DNA of 12,214 bases from Firmicutes bacterium UBA7523. GTDB taxonomy: Bacteria; Bacillota; Dethiobacteria; Dethiobacterales; Dethiobacteraceae. The notes under the pieces are model-generated. The model did not search any database, was not told the origin of the DNA, and was given only the letters and a program-made list of their open reading frames with translations. Numbering within the stretch: the stretch's first letter is position 1; each line of letters starts with the position of its first letter. Of this stretch, positions 7,518 to 12,214 are shown piece after piece. The stretch lies in NCBI GenBank assembly GCA_002479415.1, contig DLMZ01000002.1, positions 8,745 through 20,958 of the forward strand. The letters run 5' to 3'. A program made the position numbers and the translations under genes.

Positions 7518-7983
7518 GGATATTTCCTCTTAACTTCCGAAATTGGACAATTATTTGAGAACGAAGGGGCAAAAGTATTATCCACATATAAGAAAGAGCC
7601 TTCCACGCAGTTCCACCGCAGGAAATCACTCTATTATTTCTATAAACTTTTGTAACCCTCGCAATCATTTGAATATTTTCAATGGGGCCTTCTAAAAAGC
7701 TTTGAGCATCTCCGCAAACAAATACTCTCTTGTTACTTACAGACTTTACTACCCGATGCAAAATATACTCCTCATTATTTCTCACAAATAATATGATGTC
7801 ACCCTTTTTAACCGACTGCCCCGCAAGGCTTTTTAACTCCACCTCATCTACTTTATGACGAAGAAAAGGATACATGCTATTACCAGTTACTGTTAGTTTC
7901 AAGCTGTAGCCTTCCTCTAACAAAGGAATAATATCCTGTCCCAATCTTTCCATGGAAACTACTTGAGCTGCATGTAAGTTCAT
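7498..7983 (-). CDS. S24/S26-type (SipW-like) signal-peptidase-family protease
   Basis: A 161-residue protein with the signal-peptidase fold signature. The nucleophile motif is GNSMYPFLR (S36), followed by GDIILF (about 61-66) and YILHRVV with H76. A histidine in place of the catalytic lysine marks the Ser/His SipW/archaeal-type dyad. A third conserved GD motif is at G91-D92. There is no N-terminal membrane anchor. A hydrophobic C-terminal segment (about 129-147, YMWIILLPLRSQIIV) may hold it at the membrane. Similar small S24/S26 proteins occur in Firmicute RiPP operons. Here it is the only candidate leader peptidase, since the exporter has no peptidase domain; this role is inferred. The ATG abuts the TAA of the nucleotidyltransferase gene, with AGGTGAT as ribosome binding site. 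Another possibility is a regulatory LexA-like protease, but no DNA-binding domain is seen. Confidence 0.82.
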   Translation of the reverse strand: MNLHAAQVVSMERLGQDIIPLLEEGYSLKLTVTGNSMYPFLRHKVDEVELKSLAGQSVKKGDIILFVRNNEEYILHRVVKSVSNKRVFVCGDAQSFLEGPIENIQMIARVTKVYRNNRVISCGGTAWKALSYMWIILLPLRSQIIVQFRKLRGNIHEKKGK

Positions 7984-9294
7984 TTAATCACCTGTTTCCA
8001 AAACCTTTCTGTCAGTCAGTTTTAGTTTCCTTAGTAATTCCCCTCGCCTTAAAAACACAGCGTTACTCTTTCGAAAAACAAGTTGATTAAAATTAATTCT
8101 CCCTGTTAATATTAATTTTAATTGTATAACAATCCTATGTAAAATAGCATATAGATATAGATAGGGTTTTGTCTCCAAATAAGGAAATCGTAAAAGCATA
8201 TTTTCTCTTGGCGGTATTAAGAGTTTTCTGTAATAATCCAGCTTATTCACCGCTTTAAAATTTGAACTATCTTCATACATTTCTTTTTCCAGGTATAAAT
8301 GATAATATGCTCTATTTTTTTCACCTTTTCCGAAAATACCTCCCAATTGCATATCGAGAAGGATTTCTTCTAAAAGTTGAGGATTATAACCGAAACTTCT
8401 TTTATCTCCACAAGATATATCAAAAATGCGTTCTCCTATGCCAATTAGATGGCTAAAAAAATATTGAAAATTATATCTAATAAGCACATCATAGAATTTA
8501 TCCCAGTTAATCTTCTCACTATAGTGACGAGCATATAGCAAAACATCCATGGTTTGCCTTAACCCAAGCCCTCTCGTGACAAAGTGTTTAATAGCATGAA
8601 GCGTGATATAGATGAATTGGTCAGTAATACCTAAGGTTGGTATCATTCGTCCACTGCTTGCAGGTATAAATATATAGTCTTCTTCTCTCCGCCAACTCTC
8701 TTTTCCTCTGGAAACTACTAACCATCCAGCCTCTGAAAACAGGGAAATATGGATTTCCACAATGCCTGTCGCCGGATGGTATGCCTGAAAATGATGAGCA
8801 TTTGCAATCAGCGGATATACTTTGTAGCCTTCTTCCTTTAAAACGCATGTTACTCTTTCACGATATTTCCATTCAATAAAAATATCTGTATCAGTCGAAA
8901 TTCGCAATACAGGCTCCTTATAAAGATGAGACAGACTTTCTCCTTTTAACACACAATATTCAATTTTTTCTCTTTCCAGAGCATCTAAAAGATTTTCTAT
9001 ATTGTATTGCCTTAAAATTTGATATGAAGATTCCGCTAAGAAGCTTTTTAGCATCCTATTATATAGCTCTTTTGGAATACACCAATCCAAAAGAGCTCCA
9101 TCCAAGTAATGTTTTTGCATAGCAGCAAATACCATAGGTCCTACCCCGTGCTCTTTGCTGTAATACTCTATTTTATTCAGGTTTCCCTTGCCAGCTATGT
9201 TCTTTATCTTTCCAGTAGCAGTCTCCAAAAATAATTTGGTCATCAATAAAAAATCTGTGTCCAAGCACTGGGAGTTTTTTTCTAAAACATCCAT
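7984..9294 (-). CDS. NTP_transf_5-type nucleotidyltransferase family protein
   Basis: A 436-residue protein resembling the uncharacterised nucleotidyltransferase family found beside lasso-peptide and other RiPP genes. Recognisable motifs: VLKGESLSHLY (115-125, with LKG), then R131-x3-D135-x-D137 in LRISTDTDIFI, the likely metal-binding aspartates, and a third acidic strand VEIH (E180, H182). The C-terminal 200 residues are rich in aromatic and basic residues and have no motif I can name. In lasso clusters of this layout, such a protein modifies a peptide already phosphorylated by the neighbouring HPr-kinase-like enzyme; as I recall, PsmN adds sugars to the phosphate. The same order here (kinase then nucleotidyltransferase) suggests a second tailoring step, by inference. 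The ATG at 9292-9294 overlaps the kinase gene by 13 bases and is preceded by AGAAGGTG. Confidence 0.8.
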   Translation of the reverse strand: MDVLEKNSQCLDTDFLLMTKLFLETATGKIKNIAGKGNLNKIEYYSKEHGVGPMVFAAMQKHYLDGALLDWCIPKELYNRMLKSFLAESSYQILRQYNIENLLDALEREKIEYCVLKGESLSHLYKEPVLRISTDTDIFIEWKYRERVTCVLKEEGYKVYPLIANAHHFQAYHPATGIVEIHISLFSEAGWLVVSRGKESWRREEDYIFIPASSGRMIPTLGITDQFIYITLHAIKHFVTRGLGLRQTMDVLLYARHYSEKINWDKFYDVLIRYNFQYFFSHLIGIGERIFDISCGDKRSFGYNPQLLEEILLDMQLGGIFGKGEKNRAYYHLYLEKEMYEDSSNFKAVNKLDYYRKLLIPPRENMLLRFPYLETKPYLYLYAILHRIVIQLKLILTGRINFNQLVFRKSNAVFLRRGELLRKLKLTDRKVLETGD

Positions 9295-10115
9295 TGCAGC
9301 ACCTTCTCCATCGCCTCTTTATTCGGCCTACATTTCAATCTATAAACAGGTACTCTCTGGACAACTTCTCCGATTATATCCAAAGCCCGTCCCATTAACT
9401 CTTCATCAAAATAAGGCAAATAACAGCGGGCAGCAAGATGGCGAAGTTTTTCTGAGGAGTTAATTTCCTCAACTAAGTTATATGAACTTTGCTCAATAAG
9501 AAAAATCCCTGCCAAAGGGACTTTTTTGTTGTCATGCTGTCGAGAAGAACCACTCCATGGAGTTCCATAGACCCATATATCATCGGCTTTAATTCGCAAG
9601 GCTGCCCGATCTCCGTTTAGAATATTGGCTGCTGTATGTTGCACCCAAAAATTTACGTGAGTCGTTTTACCTGTCCCGGATGGAGCCGAAAACAAAAGTC
9701 CCTTTCCTTTATGAGAAATAGCTGCTGCATGAAATACTATACCTTGATGAAAAAGAAGGGCTGTGCGAAATATTACCTCTCCTATACCGCCAAGAAAAGG
9801 CAAGCGTTGGTGGTTTTGCATCTTTACTGTCAAATCATCCCAGCTTCTATTAGCATCTATTTGATATGCAACTCTGCCTTCTTCATTTTTCAGCCAGAGA
9901 CGAAACCCGGAAGATGTTTTTATGCCAAATAAGGAATCCTTATTTTTAATGGACTCCTCAACCTTTAGCTGCTCGTTTCCCACAACCTTAATTTCCACAC
10001 ATGGCGCAGTAGCGTCTTCGCTCATCCAAGCCAATTCTAAATTGACAGGATTTACTTGAAAATCCTCTATAACTTTAAAAGTTATATCGCCAATGAGGAA
10101 AGACCTATTGCACAT
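9282..10115 (-). CDS. HPr-kinase-like P-loop protein, predicted peptide kinase
   Basis: A 277-residue protein (numbering below counts one extra residue from a TTG just upstream). Residues about 115-265 resemble the C-terminal kinase domain of HPr kinase: VFHAAAISHKGKG with H130, Walker A APSGTGKTTH (K151, T152), NGDRAAL (D170) and YGTPWSG (184-190). The N-terminal 110 residues look like the beta-rich domain seen in RiPP-associated members. The same type of protein in lasso clusters (PadeK, ThcoK) phosphorylates the C-terminal serine of the precursor. The peptide encoded just upstream also ends in serine, which fits. Two starts are possible, TTG at 10116-10118 or ATG at 10113-10115, both behind AGGGAG. 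I take the ATG. Only 15 bases separate it from the precursor gene, and no terminator lies between. ATP-dependent kinase activity on the peptide is inference. Confidence 0.82.
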   Translation of the reverse strand: MCNRSFLIGDITFKVIEDFQVNPVNLELAWMSEDATAPCVEIKVVGNEQLKVEESIKNKDSLFGIKTSSGFRLWLKNEEGRVAYQIDANRSWDDLTVKMQNHQRLPFLGGIGEVIFRTALLFHQGIVFHAAAISHKGKGLLFSAPSGTGKTTHVNFWVQHTAANILNGDRAALRIKADDIWVYGTPWSGSSRQHDNKKVPLAGIFLIEQSSYNLVEEINSSEKLRHLAARCYLPYFDEELMGRALDIIGEVVQRVPVYRLKCRPNKEAMEKVLQWMF

Positions 10116-10130
10116 CAAAATTTTCTCCCT

Positions 10131-10337
10131 TTAACTAGCATGATTATTCGGATTTTCGCAACTGCCTACCCCAAATAATATTGAACAGCCATTCTGAAGC
10201 CCTCCATCACTAGGCATCATGCTAACACTTGAACAAATAGTCACTTTAACCTGTGAAAATTGATCACATGCGGCCATTCTCTCCTCCGGCTGTAACGCCA
10301 TCAAGGTGATGGTAGGTTTTACATAAGGTTTGCCCAT
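10131..10337 (-). CDS. Predicted RiPP precursor peptide, 68 residues, four cysteines
   Basis: A small peptide gene between the radical SAM enzyme and the kinase. Start: the ATG at 10335-10337 (MGKPYVKP) has AAGGTGAT six bases upstream; an earlier in-frame ATG at 10364 lies within the radical SAM gene and lacks a comparable site. The leader-like N-terminus contains Y5-V-K-P8, the YxxP pattern that PqqD/B1-type proteins bind in lasso leaders, then a charged LQPEERMAA (15-23). The remaining part (about 24-68) is rich in Cys, Ser, Gly and Asn: C24, C35, C51, C60, with GG, NGC and GSC segments, and ends NNHAS. No membrane helix or known toxin motif is seen. The cysteines are plausible sites for radical SAM thioether links, and the terminal Ser for phosphorylation. 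I know no described family that matches, and the leader/core border is not defined. Confidence 0.75.
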   Translation of the reverse strand: MGKPYVKPTITLMALQPEERMAACDQFSQVKVTICSSVSMMPSDGGLQNGCSILFGVGSCENPNNHAS

Positions 10338-10343
10338 GATTAT

Positions 10344-10351
10344 ATCACCTT
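10344..10351 (-). promoter_or_regulatory. Ribosome binding site that sets the precursor start
   Basis: AAGGTGAT on the minus strand includes the TGA stop of the radical SAM gene (10347-10345) and ends six bases before the precursor ATG. This supports the 68-residue form and coupled translation of enzyme and substrate. Confidence 0.55.
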
Positions 10352-11433
10352 CTACTTTCTTCATTTTTCAAAAGGGTTAAACGTATTCTTTGAGCCTTGG
10401 CCAAACTACATAAATAATCACTATTGCCGGTAAAATCTCCGCTTTCTAGCTGCAACTTAGGTGGACACATTTGACAAAAAACTCTATCATCACATTGAGA
10501 GCACTTATCGGGAAGCGGAATACTATCCCTAGCAATCTTTAGCCTTTCCCAGCTTTTTTCAACCCCTTCTTCCAAGGGAAGACAATAGTGGCTCGTAAAA
10601 AGAGGGCAAAAAAGCATTCGCCCTGAAGAATCAATATAGAAAGTGGTTCTACCAGCGGAACAAGCCATGGACGGCAAAACCTTCGTTCTCCTAATTCTAT
10701 CTTCCAACTCTACAAGAGAAATATTATATTGCTCTAGCCCTTCTTCAGCCAGCTTTTTTTCTTCAAATTCAATTATTTCAAATGGGCTTAATCTCTCTTT
10801 TTCGATGTTATTAATCCCTGCTCTACGGTTACCAAAAATCAGGTTTGAAACTGCAAAGGGAACGCTGTATGATTCCGCAATCTTTTTAATAGCTTTGTAA
10901 TCATCTTGGTTAGTTTTTGTTATGGTAGTTCGAATAGTAATATTCAAGCCCTCTTTTAAGAGGGTTTCGATTCCTTTAATGGCTTGATGGTAGGCAGCAC
11001 CGGATCCGCACAAATTTTCATAAGTTCTTTCACTGGCGCCATAAAGAGTGATTTCTATAACAGAAGGAGGTCTTTGTGCCAACCATTTTGCCATTTCACC
11101 TGTGGCCAAAATGCCGTTTGTAAATACTGTAATGCGCACACCCATTTTATTATAAGCTTCGTAGATTTCTTTGAAGTCTGCGTGAAGAAAAGGTTCTCCC
11201 CCAGTCAAAAGAAAAAAAAGTACTCCGGCATCCACAGCTTCCTTTCCCAGCCTTATCCACTCTTTTGCTGTTAACTCAGAAGAGTGCGGACTTAAATTCT
11301 CCCCCCAGGGTTTTACGTAGCACATTTTGCAGCTTAGATTGCATCTGCTGGTAAGCTCCATTCCGGCAAATATGGGAATACCCTTTTCCGCTGCATCTTT
11401 CTGCAGTTTACCAAAAAGCTCCGTTAGCTTCAT
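10345..11433 (-). CDS. Radical SAM/SPASM peptide-modifying enzyme
   Basis: A 362-residue enzyme. The radical SAM domain has the [4Fe-4S] motif C31-x3-C35-x2-C38 (TSRCNLSCKMCYV) and the SAM-binding GGEP (78-81). The C-terminal SPASM domain has C258-x12-G-x4-C276, C311-x2-C314-x5-C320-x2-C323 and C342, enough for two auxiliary iron-sulfur clusters. C284 is one extra cysteine. The third spacing is CX2C rather than the commoner CX3C. SPASM enzymes beside small peptides form thioether, C-C or related cross-links through a 5'-deoxyadenosyl radical. With a cysteine-bearing precursor directly downstream and PqqD directly upstream, a sactipeptide/ranthipeptide-type cross-linker is the best guess. There is no N-terminal leader-binding domain; the separate PqqD supplies it. 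The ATG overlaps the PqqD stop (ATGA). Mycofactocin- or PqqE-type C-C chemistry cannot be excluded. Confidence 0.93.
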   Translation of the reverse strand: MKLTELFGKLQKDAAEKGIPIFAGMELTSRCNLSCKMCYVKPWGENLSPHSSELTAKEWIRLGKEAVDAGVLFFLLTGGEPFLHADFKEIYEAYNKMGVRITVFTNGILATGEMAKWLAQRPPSVIEITLYGASERTYENLCGSGAAYHQAIKGIETLLKEGLNITIRTTITKTNQDDYKAIKKIAESYSVPFAVSNLIFGNRRAGINNIEKERLSPFEIIEFEEKKLAEEGLEQYNISLVELEDRIRRTKVLPSMACSAGRTTFYIDSSGRMLFCPLFTSHYCLPLEEGVEKSWERLKIARDSIPLPDKCSQCDDRVFCQMCPPKLQLESGDFTGNSDYLCSLAKAQRIRLTLLKNEESRR

Positions 11434-11696
11434 GTTTCAAGAATACTCCCCGCAACGAGATCTGCCAAAAAGGCTTCCACATCTTGGATGGCTTCTTCCT
11501 CACTCACTTCATATTCCTCTAATAAAGCATCTACTAAGTCTTTTTTTTCTACTTCATCTTGTAAATATTTCCATAGAAGAGCGCCGCTCTCGCTTAATGT
11601 AATCAAACCATTTAAATCTATTACCCGTTCTCCCGTGGGGACCACTATCCAGTTATCGGCAACATTTCTTAAAACAAAACCGGATTTAATTTTCAA
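11430..11696 (-). CDS. PqqD-family RiPP recognition protein
   Basis: An 88-residue PqqD-like protein of normal family length, a winged-helix RiPP recognition element that holds the precursor leader and delivers it to the modifying enzyme. Typical features are the beta-strand start FVLRNVADNWIVVPTGERVIDLNGLITLSESGALLWKYL (residues 7-45; only the pattern of V-L-R, V-P, L-N and W-K-Y-L matters) and the acidic helical half with LLEEYEVSEEEAIQDVEAFL. It is free-standing rather than fused, as in pqq, lasso B1/B2 split systems and many radical SAM clusters. The start is TTG at 11694-11696, since AAGGAGG lies seven bases before it and no ATG is near. It overlaps the VanZ-like stop by four bases (TTGA) and the radical SAM start by four bases (ATGA), so the three are translationally coupled. 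Confidence 0.9.
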   Translation of the reverse strand: MKIKSGFVLRNVADNWIVVPTGERVIDLNGLITLSESGALLWKYLQDEVEKKDLVDALLEEYEVSEEEAIQDVEAFLADLVAGSILET

Positions 11697-12214
11697 AGCG
11701 CTTCCTCCTTGCTTCTGCTATGTGCCGATCTTTTATTGCTTTTTGAAGCACCAATGATTACAAACCCGGCTTTTTTTAAATACTGATAAATCAGAAAAGA
11801 AGCCAGAGAAAGAATAATTCCAACTGACGAGAAAAATACATCAATAAATTCGTAACCTCTTCCTTCAACCCTGAATGTTTGATAATATTCATTACCGATA
11901 GCTAAAAACAGTGCCGCAACTAAGGCAGTAATAGCCATGTACCTTTTTCGCACACCATATGCATGCAATAGATTTAGTATTATCAAAGTGTAAATAGAGA
12001 ATAAAATCGTGTGTATCCAATGCTCGAAACTCTTGGCCATAAGCTTAACTTCTGTACTGTAGCCTATCTCTTCTCCTGAATTTCCAGCAAATAACGACAA
12101 CTTTTCTTCAATTATACCATAATTCTCCGCGTATTTAAAAACCGTTGTTAGCATCTGGTTGTTCATTTCAACAATCTGCTCTCCAGTTCTTGTAGAGAAG
12201 AATACAATAATCCC
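11693..12214 (-). CDS. VanZ-family membrane protein (5' end beyond the window)
   Basis: The open frame continues without a stop to the window end, giving 173 residues. The ATG at 12164-12166 is probably internal: the residues before it, GIIVFFSTRTGEQIVEMNNQ, match the usual VanZ N-terminal signature (a phenylalanine-rich helix end followed by S-x-x-x-GEQ). The rest holds three further helices and the family's C-terminal pattern, seen as IGNEYYQTF, then GRGYEFIDVFFSSVGI. These residues are diagnostic, but the biochemical role of VanZ proteins is poorly known; VanZ itself gives modest teicoplanin resistance. It overlaps the PqqD-like gene by four bases, so it is probably co-expressed with the peptide cluster. 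Self-protection or an envelope role is possible, but this is inference. The promoter and first codons of the operon lie outside the window. Confidence 0.8.
   Translation of the reverse strand, partial: GIIVFFSTRTGEQIVEMNNQMLTTVFKYAENYGIIEEKLSLFAGNSGEEIGYSTEVKLMAKSFEHWIHTILFSIYTLIILNLLHAYGVRKRYMAITALVAALFLAIGNEYYQTFRVEGRGYEFIDVFFSSVGIILSLASFLIYQYLKKAGFVIIGASKSNKRSAHSRSKEEAL
11704..11710 (-). promoter_or_regulatory. Strong ribosome binding site for the TTG-started PqqD gene
   Basis: AAGGAGG, seven bases before the TTG at 11694-11696 and inside the 3' end of the VanZ-like gene. It identifies the non-ATG start of the PqqD-like protein. Confidence 0.6.

Noticed and set aside
10338..10364. Upstream ATG at 10364 as start of the precursor peptide, adding nine residues
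   Set aside because: It lies inside the radical SAM coding region, and the strong AAGGTGAT site falls after it, directly before the ATG at 10337.
10984..11274. Plus-strand open frame opposite the radical SAM gene
   Set aside because: The minus strand has all radical SAM and SPASM motifs in frame; the plus-strand product is an antisense shadow.
10131..11433. A PQQ biosynthesis locus (pqqA, pqqD, pqqE)
   Set aside because: The peptide lacks the conserved Glu/Tyr core of PqqA, and pqqB and pqqC are absent.
5859..12214. A classical lasso-peptide cluster
   Set aside because: Kinase, nucleotidyltransferase, PqqD/B1-like protein and exporter fit, but no asparagine-synthetase-like cyclase or transglutaminase-like B2 protease is present, and a radical SAM/SPASM enzyme adjoins the peptide instead.
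1..12214. CRISPR arrays, tRNA or rRNA genes, insertion sequences
   Set aside because: No regularly spaced repeats, cloverleaf-like sequences, transposase genes or paired terminal inverted repeats were recognised in the window.

Overview
The window looks like chromosomal DNA of a low-GC anaerobic Firmicute (Clostridia or Negativicutes type). The best taxonomic clue is the pair fprA (flavodiiron protein) and hrb (flavin reductase-rubredoxin fusion), an O2/NO-detoxifying couple typical of acetogens and other strict anaerobes. Strong AGGAG-type ribosome binding sites and TTG starts fit this. The species cannot be named from the sequence.

Layout. Positions 1-1122 (plus strand) hold a non-coding stretch, the broken C-terminal remnant of a voltage-gated-type potassium channel with a zinc ribbon, and a small four-helix membrane protein of unknown function. 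Positions 1157-2635 (minus) encode a secreted or membrane-anchored M14 zinc carboxypeptidase. A divergent intergenic region follows, carrying an unusually long perfect hairpin. Positions 2975-5799 (plus) form a tight three-gene operon: fprA, hrb and a bile-acid:sodium-symporter-family membrane protein. The hrb gene contains an internal ribosome binding site and ATG that could make free rubredoxin.

Positions 5859-12214 (minus) are one translationally coupled eight-gene operon that I read as an undescribed RiPP (ribosomally made, post-translationally modified peptide) cluster. In transcription order it is: VanZ-family membrane protein (cut by the window end), PqqD-type leader-binding protein, radical SAM/SPASM enzyme, a 68-residue four-cysteine precursor peptide, HPr-kinase-like P-loop protein, NTP_transf_5-type nucleotidyltransferase, S24/S26-type Ser/His signal-peptidase-like protease, and an ABC exporter without a peptidase domain. 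Neighbouring genes overlap or lie within about 20 bases of each other.

Proposed working of the cluster (inference): PqqD binds a YxxP-type leader motif and presents the peptide to the radical SAM enzyme, which probably forms Cys-based thioether cross-links. The HPr-kinase-like and nucleotidyltransferase proteins resemble tailoring enzymes known from Firmicute lasso-peptide clusters, where the kinase phosphorylates a C-terminal serine. This precursor also ends in serine. The membrane protease and ABC exporter would then trim and export the product. The cluster thus appears to join a lasso-type tailoring and export cassette to a radical SAM core, with no lasso cyclase in view.
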